Source of the DNA: Stropharia rugosoannulata
Lineage: Eukaryota > Basidiomycota > Agaricomycetes > Agaricales > Strophariaceae
DNA length: 64,000 bases
NCBI GenBank assembly: GCA_028532985.1
Contig: JANCIK010000001.1
Location: 3,410,001 to 3,474,000 of the forward strand
Direction of reading: 5' to 3'
The notes beneath the pieces were generated by a model. That model worked only from the letters and a program-made list of their open reading frames with translations. It was not told the origin of the DNA and did not search any database. How positions within the stretch are numbered: position 1 is the stretch's first letter; each line of letters opens with the position of its first letter. Positions 21,482 through 32,887 of this stretch are shown here, in pieces. Position numbers and translations under genes: made by a program.

Positions 21482-23730
21482 CTACAAAGTGTATAAAAAT
21501 CCTATCTTTCCTTCAGACGGATGTGCTGCTGTTCCGTCACGAACGGCTCTATTCTTACGGCGGTACGACACAGTCATGAGCCCGAGGAGAACCAGGATCA
21601 GTAGCTGACATGCTATAACCGCATAGATACCAGGTAGGTATCTAGGTGCATCAACCTGTCGGAAGATGAGGCTACCGAAAATGCCGCCTATACCAGCAAA
21701 CGCTATGGTAATGGCTGTAGACACGGCGTGTTTACTATGCGAGACGATGTTGTTTGACGACTGTCAATATTTACCGCTGCACATTAGGTGCTACACATTT
21801 AATTGGAGGTGGAAGTTCACGCACATAAGCTAGGATGCTGGGGATACATCCACCGGAACCGGAAACCGTAAGAAAGACGCCTATGGCAATCAGGACACTC
21901 GTGCATGACAATGCGGGTCAGATATGACGCACCTGTGTATCTACCACCTGTTGTGGAAGCGTAACCTGTCACGACAATTCCTATCAAAGTTATGACTGCT
22001 TGTATGGCTATGAAGACGGCTCTCTGGCGGTATTTATCCGATAGCCACGAAAAGAACAGTATACTAAAAGCCTGGGTTTTTCTCGATATCAATGAACATG
22101 AAATCAAATTAATGGATACATAGCATACCGCGACAATGTAGGGAGGTGCAGCCTATATAATATGATAAAGGACTTCGTTATTGCAATCATAAATGAAGCA
22201 CATACCAGTAGCAAAGAAGCAGCAATGCTCCATCCCATTCCTCGAAGTATGAACGAAACAACGAAACTAGGTAATGAATTGTCACAGTCAATATATGGAT
22301 GGCATTGTCTAAGCCGATATAGATTTACCTGATCGCGTACGCTGGCATCGTGGCACACATGTACATCACACCTTCAATGTAATAAACCTAGTATCAATGA
22401 GGACTAAGTGTGATACATGACACTCACCAATTGACCATATATTCCAGTCCAGAAGATGAGTTATGATCTTTTCCTTCGTAACTGGATCAGGAAGTGAATC
22501 TCCTCTGTCATTTTCGACTCTTTCAAGGACGATCGCGGTCTCCTCAGGCGTGAGGAACCTATTTTGATCAGGAAACCCGGGCAGGAAAAACCACGCAACG
22601 ATGCCGAAGAAGATGGTGATGATTCCTTCGACAATCTTTGCAGACAAAAGTCAGCTACTCAAGGATTCGGCAGAGCTAAGCAGACAGACGTACAAATATC
22701 CAAGACCAGCCTGGGAGGCCCCCCTTCCCGCCGAGCAGCGTCAAGAGATATGCAAAAATTGCACTAAATCCGCCAGATAAAACACCAGTTAAGTAGAATA
22801 TTCCAAGACTAAGGATATCATGATGTGTTGTGTAGCCAGCAACTCGTTGAGAATGAAGGGGAAACCCACCGTGTCTGAACTTCGTGTCGAGTGTACCTTA
22901 TAATACATATAAGCAAGAAACTTTCTCAGGATTTAAGTACTATTTACCATGTCGTGATGATATATATCATAGCTGGAAAAAAGCCGGCCTATTCAGCATC
23001 AAATCAGCATCCTATAGAGCATACTTGGAGAGTTTTACGAGCCTCAAAGACGCCAAGTAGTGCCCTTACAAACGCGAGATAACCCCAAGAAGGAACAAAA
23101 CCCATGCTGAGCTGCACGCCGCCCCAAGCCATGACCAAGAAAGATAAGTAGTAAACGCCCCCCAGTTTACGCAGGAACAAATTGCTCGGAAGCTGGCTAT
23201 AAAAGGAGATGTATAAGCCTAATGTAATTGCCGCAATGAGTGGCATATTAACTCACAGTAAGATGTAAGGAACGAAGTAAATGCAGACTACAATGTTGTA
23301 TCGCGATCCGAGGTATAATTTCTGTCCACGAAAATCAGCCCAATTAGAATTGCATGTATCGTGGATGAACGCACAAGATCATGGTCCATCCCGGCTGTGC
23401 GCGCCAATCCAATATTAGTCCTATCAATCAAACTCATGGCCGAAAGGACGCCCAAAAGAGGGAGCATGCGCAAGTCTACTTTGCGTCTAAAGCCAGCAAA
23501 ACCAATAATCAGTAATAGCAAGTCACATTGGCCACAGAGATTGCCTACATTATGGACTGTTCAATCTTCTGTAAGTCAGATCTTGTTAGAACTGGGCCTC
23601 CCATGTTGATCTGTACATGAACACGGTCGAGTTTCGTGTCCTCGAAATCTTCAAGATGAGAACGACGTTGCGATGAGGAAGGAATATTTCCGTCCATCTC
23701 ACCGTCGTTGGTGGTCTGAGTGGGAAACAT
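21482..23730 (-). CDS. MFS permease, anion:cation symporter group (Dal5/Tna1-like), about ten exons
   Basis: Twelve-helix transporter of the fungal allantoate/nicotinate permease group; substrate not predictable. The start is taken at 23730 (MFPTQTTNDGEMDG) because TATAAATG at the longer ATG (23781) looks like a TATA box; the 23781 start would add 17 residues. Soluble N-terminus, then RKVDLRMLPLLGVLSAMSLIDRTNIGLART, the group signature in helix 1. Next come KLYLGSRYNIVVCIYFVPYI, LPSNLFLRKLGG, the loop/helix with FVPSWGYLAFVRALLGVFEA, and the central loop FLPGFPDQNRFLTPEE with ERVENDRGDSLPDP. The C-terminal helices include YLPGIYAVIACQLLILVLLG, followed by a short basic tail ending near 21482. 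It sits beside a decarboxylase relic and a glycosyltransferase; no functional link is evident. Confidence 0.85.
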
Positions 23731-23781
23731 CGAAAGCAGGAGGTGCCGAAATGAATTCCCGCTACAGGTCCTCAGCCTCAT

Positions 23782-25055
23782 TTATAATTTGTTGATAAAG
23801 AAGGACCACCTGAACCGAAGCTATGAGCGGAAATGCAGAGTCCAATAGCAGGTCAAGAAGCATATTGTCCGAAGGCAGCTTCCCAATTTATCCCGAGCAA
23901 CAATGCGTCCGTTTAAGAAGCACAGCGGATAATCAACCGTCAAGCATCCGGTATACTATTTTGCGGTTGAGCATGTCCCGGGCGGTGCTATATAGACCGG
24001 AGAAATGATAGATGTCGCAGTCGAGGTCGAGTCTTGAAGCGCATGTGGACCAGCACATCCTCCAGTGTAATGAACAAGCGTCACGGTGCTGGGAATTTGC
24101 TTACCAGGCCACTTTCTTGCCGACTGTTACCGATATGCAGTAGCAATATGATGGTCCGTGGTGAAGGCTTCACCCTAAAGTAGCGGTGCGACTACTCAAG
24201 ACATCCGAGCCGTCAGTTATCGTTATACGTAACATCCTACAATCTCAATTGAATTTTTTTGAGGGAAGTAAAAGAGCGAACTTGCATCCCAATTCCAATG
24301 AATAGACTGGGACATATACTGTTGGTGAATTACTAGAAGTGCATCGCATTTTCCTCTGCTGCTCCGAGTCGTCTATAAGCCAGGATTTAGCGTCTGGCAG
24401 CAGAGAGAGTCATGACATACAAACGTACAAGCCTCATTGAGATAAAGGCGGTACATCTTCATTCGATCCGCGCGCGTGGGTTTCTACGGAAGGTACTGGA
24501 GTCAAATGGAGTTGTACGAAGCTGCGCTGCTCTGTTCGTGAGCAGAGCGAGGCATAATCCAATAGCAAGTCCTGAAGACAGCAAAAATAGCCATTAAATT
24601 TCGAGCTTTTCCGAGCCCGAAATATATCAAGTCTCGTTAGTTCTTAGCCATCCTGAACGAGAGAAGTACAGTGAGATCCGTTGATCGTCGTAAAAATGGC
24701 TGTAAATCGGCTCCTATGAACATATTCACAGTTGTTGAAGCTGTTTCGCCAGGGAGCCTTGAGACGAAATTTTCTAGCAAGTGTCGAGGACAGTTTATGC
24801 CATACAAGTTTGTAAGACGGGTCTCCCATATGAGATAGACTGAACACGCAGAGGCTTTCGAGTTAATCCTAGAGTGATTGTAGAGTAGATGGTTTGAGCT
24901 ACATAGCAGTACAAGTTCAAGGCAGCAAACTCGCTGATGACGATGGTGTGCAACGGGCCGGTTGACATCAGGCACGTCGGTGGTGCCAGGTGTGGAATCT
25001 GGATGGTTGTCACTGGCACCCAAACGGACAGCATCAAGTTCGAAAGTATGCATCG
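23782..25055. other. Intergenic, 1.3 kb between divergent permease and glycosyltransferase genes
   Basis: Two promoters face away from each other. A 138-codon ATG frame on the minus strand (24637-25053) starts two bases from the divergent ATG at 25056 and has no recognised motif or splice sites; I do not call it. No repeats or RNA genes seen. Confidence 0.5.
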
Positions 25056-26410
25056 ATGTCTTTCTTCAGTGTGAACAAGCGTGGCTGTAAAACTCTTCTG
25101 CTAGTCGTCATCATCCTGGGATTCGTTTCGCACTACTTGTACAACGATTATAAACCACCAACAACATTCTACGACGATCTCTTCCAAGAGGAGACCAGGA
25201 ATTCAGAGAGATTGCTGCACAACGAAATTGGGAACAAATATGTAAAATTCAAGCAGCTTCAAGGCGCAGGATTCAACAATCAGGTATGTAACTAACTATT
25301 GTGAATGGTCGCTTTGGGTGATGTGATCTAACTAGTTGCTTCTTCAGGCCCAAGAAATTCTACTGTACCACCACCTAGCTTTGCAGACATCGAGAATATA
25401 CGTTTACCAACCTCTGATATGGCGCCCTCGAGGTGAAAACGCGACGGTCCCGCTATCAGCATTCATGCGCGGTCCTACAGAGGGTACCATTAGCGAAGCC
25501 GTGTTCGATGAAGTGTGTCCTGCAAGCGAAGTGGTACATGTCACTTTAGGGACCGACAGCAAAGACCAATGGAAACATGCTCTAGACGTCCTGTCGCAGG
25601 ATCAGAGGTGCTTGGTCGTTGATGACAAGGTTTTCACCTGGAAGTAAGCGTATCTATATGCGTCCCATTATAACGTATTAACACGAGATACTGGGCAGTT
25701 TCCTCTCATCTTCCGCAGTACAAGAAATATGGCCCACATTCCAAAAGTACATTCAGAACCATTTCAAATGGTCAGAAAACGTCTTGGACATCGTAAATCG
25801 TACGCAAACCTCCCTCAATCTGCGACCGAGGTTGGCACCATACGAAGCCGAGGGCGACGCATACATAGCTCTCCATCTCCGGCGTGGCGATTTTGAAGAC
25901 CACTGTCAAACTCTTGCCAGCAAGGGCGAAAGCTTCACGACCTGGGCGACACTGCCCGTCGTCGCGCCCGCTATCATGCCTCCAGCCCTCGACACAACGA
26001 ATGCAACGTCGATAATAGAACATTGCTACCCGTCCCTTCGGCGGATACTAGCTGCAGTCAGTGCACAAGCGCGCACGCGGCCCGAAGTGCGCACACTACA
26101 TATCTTACACGACGGCTCGTGGGAACATCCGACAGTGTACCTACAGTTCTATAAACTAGCGGAAGCGTTGACGAATAAACAGTGGGCAGAGGACCAGGAA
26201 TGGCTAGGCGGTCCTATGCGGCGCGTAACACAGAGTGCAGATGTACCGATCAAGCGTGGAGAACGCGATTTCGCCGTCTGCGTGGATGTCGAGATAGCCG
26301 CGCAAGCAGACATTTTCATAGGCAATGGATACTCAAGCCTGACTACGCAGGTAGTGGCGCTGCGTCTCGGAGAGGATGGAGGAAAGGTGACTGATATCAC
26401 ATTATACTAA
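25056..26410 (+). CDS. O-fucosyltransferase-like (GT-B, fungal) type II membrane protein, three exons
   Basis: Predicted 411 residues. Exons 25056-25283, 25348-25643 and 25699-26410 are joined over GT-AG introns (64 and 55 nt) that keep frame. The N-terminus (MSFFSVNKRGCK) is followed by one hydrophobic segment (TLLLVVIILGFVSHYL), giving a Golgi type II anchor, then a short stem. The catalytic part begins KFKQLQGAGFNNQAQEILLY, the sugar-nucleotide binding start in this superfamily, and has LIWRPRGENATVPLSAFM. The core motif YIALHLRRGDFEDHC is the HxRRGDF signature of O-fucosyltransferases. The C-terminal ADIFIGNGYSSLTTQVVALR is the matching donor-binding end. This protein type is common in Agaricomycetes but its acceptor is unknown; GDP-fucose as donor is inference. 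Confidence 0.8.
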
Positions 26411-26543
26411 TCTGTTTTCGATATGCTTTGCTCGAGGTGCTCTTGTTCACTAGCAGGATTTGTGATTATTGTTTTCGTTAACTTATTAATGGACTCCGTT
26501 ATAGTCGAAATGCACGCAAAGAAGGCCCCTTAGAACAAGTCAT

Positions 26544-27104
26544 TTGAGTTTAGCACGTCTTTTTCGGTCTCGCGATTCGCTGGAAGATATTGCGGAAGAC
26601 GGGGAACGGACTGAAGATGTATTTTATGGTGCAATTGTTGCGATTAATACCGGTGCAGATAGCAAGAAACGTAGAGAAGACCACGAGCGAGAGACTCCAC
26701 CAGTGAGTCTTGATTTTCCGTTACTGTATCCGTCGCATTAATAGAAAGTGATAACGATGCATTACACCATACTGGAGAATCAAACAGGTAAGAGCATCTG
26801 ATACAGTACTGACCAAAGTACAATTGTACTCCTATCAGCACTTTACACTCTGATACCGGCGTGACCACAGTACGTACGTGAGCTTGCACTATACTAAACT
26901 CTGTGATATCACATCTCAGCGTACTGGACTGGCTCGTCTACAGAGGTAGACGTCAACCGTGCGTCAAGTGATGCGAACGGTGAATTTTCGCTGCCTTCTC
27001 CCGCATTGATGAACGCCCTGTCTGTCTGCAGGTCAGAGCCCTTGAGAATTTGTTTCTTGCTCAGGCAAACGCGGTTAAATATAACATTCACCTCGGAGGA
27101 ATAG
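26544..27104 (+). other. Possible small multi-exon gene of unknown function
   Basis: Three open segments link with good splice signals in one frame. The first is about 26544-26701, reading LARLFRSRDSLEDIAEDGE through RREDHERETPP, with donor GTGAGT. The second is about 26744-26790 (KVITMHYTILENQT), with acceptor TTAATAG and donor GTAAGA. The third is 26920-27104 (AYWTGSSTEVDVNRASS), with acceptor ATCTCAG and stop TAG at 27102. No ATG-initiated first exon was found with confidence and no family is recognised. It may be a real short gene downstream of the glycosyltransferase, or a decayed one. Confidence 0.25.
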
Positions 27105-29065
27105 TACGGACCGGAAGAATACCAAGTACAAGGCAATTTCGGAATAGGTACGCATGCGGGTCCTGCCCATGATCTTCGGGTGCGACATTCATATAGTAAA
27201 TTATATTGACGGCCTCTCAAATCGGTCTGACTCTCCAGGGGAAGCCAGGGATATAGTTGGCAGACGTCATGCCACAAAGACCTAGGTGATTGCTCTACTC
27301 AAGACGATCAACGGGGATTCTAATACCATAAGCTTTTTCGATCGATGCGCGTAGTTCCACCGCCCTTGAAAGCTTATTGACTCTTCTCTCGACGGTCACT
27401 CTCTCTGCGAGCTAGCTACTAGAGATCAGGTCCTGCCAATCCACGGCTTACTCGAATAATCTCCCCAGGGGCCAAATCAGATCTATTCTCGCCTGCATGA
27501 TCACGGGGATTTCTCCGATAACTCCTGAAGAGACTTCTACTTGACAATTCGATAACCGTGTACCGAGCATCACGTTATTTAAATGCCTCTACTCTACAGT
27601 GGACGGTGCAGGCGGATGTTGTTGTCGTTCAGATATCGGACTATGTCCATCAGCCATCACGGTGCCCGAACCCGTTAATGGCGTCCTTCATTGTGCACGC
27701 GCATTTATAGAATGACATTCCCAATGTCTATGACTATTCGTGGTAACGCATTCCCTGTGCGCAAGCATTTGTCCCGAAGTGATGACCTTGGGTGCCTTGG
27801 CCGCAGCAGAGGTATGGCCGGCGTACGACGGCTTTTCCACTGATGTCCTCGGACTCCGCAAAAAACGTTGGCCATGGCCTATGCCAGGTGCCCGTGTGCC
27901 ATCGCAGAAATAGAGGATGACGTTGGGCAGATGTGCGCAGTAGTTCGAACGCGAACTGGGCGAGTGTGGTCGACATCTCAGCAATTGAAAACTAATGAGC
28001 TCGACGAACGCATTATCCCAGGCTTCTCTGAATATAATGTCTGTGAGCCCTACGTCGATCGACGTCGCTTATAGTATGTATTTTTATTTCGATTATACGA
28101 CTCGGACTGATATTTCAATCACTATAGTAAGGGTCAGGGGAAAACACATACGATCGATTATTTCTCGATAGTCTATGTCTTCTCTAGCATTGGGCGATAG
28201 GATTGAACAGAATCAGCATGACGCTCGATCGCTGTCAACGTAATATCTCCTTGAGTACAGCCTCTGCGTATATACGATAACCATATCGCAGTCCAATTCT
28301 CTATATACGTTTGCCAAGATAGTCCAGTGAAGTCATGGGCGTTGCGCGTGCCCGTCTGCCCATGCTCGCCTACCGGACATCAACGATTCCGAAGACCACC
28401 TATTAAATTCAGATGCATTGCGCGAGCAGCGCTATTTCCGTCTCGCTGGATAGAAGCCCGTGCTGTTAATATTAACACAGGTGTACATAAATACACCCAA
28501 CAATCCTCCGAAACTCCCGCGAAGGACCGCTTTGGCACCCATCAGGTCCTAACGCAGCGCAGACCAAGCTCGTGCAGGCCTCCCGCCTACTCCCCTCCCC
28601 CGCCGGGCCGATGTCGGATTTCGCGCGCCCAGAAACAACCGTGCTGGTAGGTGCAAAAGTAGGACGCGGCCTCGCGAACCAAGGCGGCCAGTAATAATAA
28701 TGCACCCCAGAGTGCCCTGCGCTGTCCCGCGCACTGAACATAGCCCTTATTCCCACTTGATGTGCAAAAACGGGTTTATGTATTCATCTATCAGCGGGAG
28801 TCCTGTGTATCTGCCAAGCGCGAGCGCTGCGCGCAGAAGTCCCGTGTGTACTGAGCAGTGCGAAACGCACGGCACGGCCGTGCTGAATTGAGTTTCTGTA
28901 TTGCCCTCAGACTCACGGATGTCTCCTACGGAGGGTGTGGCGCCGTGCGAGCACGATGCGGTGGGCAAACGGTGGTGATGGCCTGTCCATCCATGGTGGA
29001 GCTCCACGGCTGAAAAAAAAACTATGTGCAGAATTGGAATTACGGAAGGCAGACCGCTGATGAGC

Positions 29066-29093
29066 ACTGACTGACTGACTGACTGACTGACTG
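29066..29093. repeat. (ACTG)7 tetranucleotide microsatellite
   Basis: Seven perfect ACTG units in non-coding sequence, the cleanest tetramer array in the window. Confidence 0.9.
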
Positions 29094-29719
29094 GCCCGGT
29101 CGGTGTGCCGCGCGCGCGAACTAAACTACTTCCTGCCCTTGTTCTGCTTTAGCCAATCTGCCTAACCAGCATGAAACGGGCATAGCACGAGGCACTGCGA
29201 GATGATATCGGACGGGGCCCCCCTTCTGGCTGTTCCAAACCTTTCATCTAGACTGATCTATTTTGTGCTTCAATCAGATGTTATATGCACAACACAATGG
29301 ATTCAGATGGTAACGTTATCAGTTGAACAGATACAGGATGAATGGTCTGGATCTGGCCGCTGCCCGAACATACCATCGAAATGAACTTGGAAATTGAAGA
29401 AACATGTAGTAAATTCCGAGAAGGCAATTTTTGGTTTGTTTGTATATACTACATAGTACACACTTTCATTTAAGCGAGCATTAGGCTCACAACCTACGGC
29501 GCATTATTTAAATTTCCGCACGAATGAAAAAGGCTGTCCGACACTGGCACCCTTATCTCCTCCCCAAACACAGGCGAATGAATCCTCTAGACTGCACAGT
29601 GCTCGAAAAGGCCTATCGCAGGATAAGGCCATGATCGCATTCGCGATACAACCGTAATAATTAGCACGAACTTGCCTGGACGAGCCTGGCAGCCGGCAGA
29701 TCCCATTGTTTGCCTGCCT

Positions 29720-29734
29720 GGGTGGGTGGGTGGG
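29720..29734 (+). repeat. G-quadruplex motif GGGTGGGTGGGTGGG
   Basis: Four GGG tracts separated by single T loops, the strongest class of predicted parallel quadruplex, in the desert about 3.15 kb upstream of the bZIP ATG. Confidence 0.75.
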
Positions 29735-29917
29735 TGGTATGTTATCTCCGTATGCACAAAAAAACCATTTGTGTTTCCTATTATGGGCCCCATCGATGTT
29801 CCCACCCGAGGGCGCCTAGAAAAAGATCTGCTGAGGGATGGCATGATCGGCGACGCCCGGCCGAAAGGCGTGAGCCTCATGCTCGCAGCTTATGCCTGTG
29901 CGCTGCGATAGCATGTT

Positions 29918-30104
29918 ATGTATATGTATATGTATGTACTTATTAGAACCTTTAGAAGACATCAGTTGCAACGATCGACCAGTGTTCTTGTTCTGCCTGG
30001 AACGGGCTAAGTATATATCTGTAGCGAACGTTCGCAACAGCAGCAGCAGTAGCAGCATCAGTATGAGTAATTATGTATGTATGGAAGTATGTAAGTATGT
30101 TATC
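29918..30104. repeat. TATG/TATATG tetra- and hexanucleotide repeats with AGC triplets
   Basis: Tracts of tatgtatatgtatatgtatg (about 29918-29937), CAGCAGCAGTAGCAGCA (about 30040-30056) and tatgtatgtatggaagtatg (about 30073-30100). Confidence 0.7.
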
Positions 30105-32887
30105 CACTGCGAAAGCCTCCTTGCCCGCGGCATGGATACGAAGGAAAGCTACAGGATCCGGGGCAGCTGAATACGCTGACTGCTGAGGTGCGGGTGCGGG
30201 TGCCGGGGCATCGTCAGCCGGGGCACACGCACTGATCCGGGCGTGCAGATCACAGCATTACGGTATAGGTATGTTGCGAGACTCCAATGTGCATGAGGCA
30301 GAGCTGGATGGGACCACAGGGTGACCGCCACTACTACTGATGGTGGTGGTGATTATAGTTTTGCTATCCTTAGCCCAACAGCCTACTATAGGAGTGCGAA
30401 CTTACATCACAGATAGACGGGGCTGTGCGGCACATTTATCACGTCCCGGGCAGCAGCACAGCGACTCAGCGGTGGAAATAGCACTCGCGATTAAATGCAT
30501 ACGATTTAGTATAGTACACCTTGGACTTGGACAGTGCTGTGATGGTGGTGGTAGTGGTGGTGGTGCGAGTCGGAGGGCCGCGGGCTTCCAAATGCTGCCG
30601 GACAACATGCCGACGCGGGACTTGCCGAGGGATAATGGACTTGTCGTTTTTTTAGCTGGTTGTCAATGTCAGCGCAGTTTCAGTGGACTTGAGACGTTGC
30701 GCTAGACCATTAAGAGCGACTAAAGGTATTGTTGAGCTCAGAATGTGCATACCATTTTTTTGTCTTTCTGGAAATGGAACCTGCTCTTGGTAGTGCTGTG
30801 AGCACGTTGAACTTGGGTCTGGATAACTTGTGTCACTTTTTTTGAATTGGAATAGAGTAGAGGAGAGTCTGTGAGGAAAGAAGATTGTTTTTGTATTACG
30901 ACTTTTCTTGATTGTTTAATTCAGCGTATCTGCTGATACATACCTCCCTTATGCTCCCATATACCTATCTAGTCGCTATCCGGCTACCCAGCGACGGCGA
31001 CGCGTCGAGCACGGAGTTAACGCAACCCGAGTCGTATCACAAGCCAATCACCTTCTTGCATCCATCGACTCTAATATGGCGAACAAGCTCTCAGGCTATC
31101 TGGGACTGTACTTACATACCTACATACATACCTACGAAGAACCCAGTCGGCGTCTTAATGAATGGAAAGCTTAATGGACACCACACCTGCCTGGATGCAG
31201 ACGGCCCGCTTCCGAGCCCACTATGTTTTGAAGTCCCTTCCACTCCATTGGTTGCTGCCTGCTGCCAAGCCCGCCTTTGATACTAGACGGTGCGCTGAGC
31301 CACCTATACGCGAGCAGGTAGGAGCAGGTCCAGCGCGAGTCGGCTCGCGTCATTGTACGTACGTACATACCTACAGGGCTCGAGTTGACGCGGGCGCTCC
31401 ACCTCAGCACATGCACAGCGCTCTACATAGTACATACACAGTGCAGTGTACTTTACTTGTACATTACTTTCACGGAACACCGTGCAACTAGGGCTCGCAC
31501 TATCCCCATTGCACACCAGCACGGGACGTGCTGTACTGGACCCGGTGGCCCTGGGTGGCCCAGGTGATGATTTACATCGGTGGGTGTATGAGCACGATCG
31601 TTATTGATGTCGAGGAGGATCCGAGCGGGATACGGCGTCCAGGAAGCACGCCGGCCGGGGGATTCGAGGACGCGTTCGGAGGTGTCTGCATGATGATAGC
31701 TCGCGCCCTTGTTCCCGTTTCGTGCGTGCGCGGGCTCCACTCGTGAGCGTGCGTTCGGGGTTTTGTATACTCCATGTGCGCCCAGCGCGGTTCTGCGTAG
31801 GTAGGTAATTCATGTGCGCCCGGAGTTCTAGAGTACACACGCACGCAGTGCATAGCATACGAGTGCGTAAGCGCACATTGCGCAATGGCAGCGGCCGCTC
31901 GGGCCCCGCCGGTCTCCTGACCCGCGCGCAGTGGGGTGTATCTATAAAGTATACGCCGGTGGGCTATATACAGGACGAGACGCACGCCTGTGCGGTCCCG
32001 TGCCCTCTCTGCGCATGTGCACGCGCAGGCGGAGATTGCGCGCGGTATCTGCGCTGGGTGGGTATGTGGGCGAATGGGGGAGTGCATCATGTGCGCTGTG
32101 GTTAATGGAAAATACCCACTTGGTAAATAATGCGTAGGGAATATATTTGCAGACCGTAGTTTAACTGTCTTACTACTCATGAAAAGCGGAGAGATGTCCG
32201 CGATAGGAAGGCGGCCCTGGCTGGGAGGCAGGGGATGGGATTTTCGTTTTTGATTGGATATGTGCCGGCGACTTTGCAGGCATTCGCTCAGAGTTCTGCA
32301 TGGGACCTGGCCGCGCGATGCGGGGCGCGGGGCCTGATCGAGCCGAAAAAAGGATGGGGTACTTATAGATAGGCAGGTACGGGGTGAGTGAGGTGGGGCT
32401 CACGAGGCAGACATTGTCCCTGTATTTTCCATTTTCGTTGTTTCGTAGACTATACAGCTATTTCTGGGAGGTGGCGGGTCGACGCTGTTGTTGTTCAGGC
32501 TCCGAATTTATAAAAGTCGACCTTCGCAGACATTTACGGTCGGGCTCGGAGATATGATGGTGATCATGATCGTCTGTGTCTGGCTGAATTGGGGAAGAAG
32601 GGAGTGGGGGGTGTTGGTATGTCTGGGTGTGGTTGTGCTGCGATGTATGGAGGACTAGAAGTGCAAGGTACGCGTGCCATGTGCGGGTGAGAGAGCGTAT
32701 TAGGGGCAGAATAATGGTAGTCCGCGGAGACTCGGTGCGGTGTATTCGGAGAAAGAGCGCGTGACGGGATGGGGTAATAGGCGAGCGGAGAAACTGGAGG
32801 CGGGCCGAGACGGCAAGTGCCGAGGAGAAGAAACGAACTGAACCGAGTTGGTGGAGGTTGCTTATAACTTTGACGACGGGGCCTACG

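Larger units (their letters stand above)
27105..32887. other. Gene desert upstream of the bZIP gene, simple-repeat rich
   Basis: Nearly 5.8 kb without a recognisable coding region. From about 28.3 kb onward base composition becomes GC-rich in patches and simple repeats accumulate: an ACTG array, a G-quadruplex motif, TATG/TACA tetramers and GGT/GTG triplet runs. Long frames here (for example 31572-32180 on the minus strand) are R/P/T/A-rich, overlap in several frames and look like by-products of GC richness. The region is a candidate extended regulatory domain, long 5' leader or non-coding transcript for the bZIP gene. Confidence 0.45.

Noticed and set aside
24637..25053. 138-codon minus-strand frame divergent from the glycosyltransferase
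   Set aside because: Its ATG would sit two bases from the opposite ATG, leaving no room for leaders, and the peptide is unrecognised.
31572..32180. 202-codon open frame on the minus strand
   Set aside because: Composition is R/T/H/A/P-rich, overlapping frames are open on both strands in this GC-rich stretch, and no motif or splice context is present.
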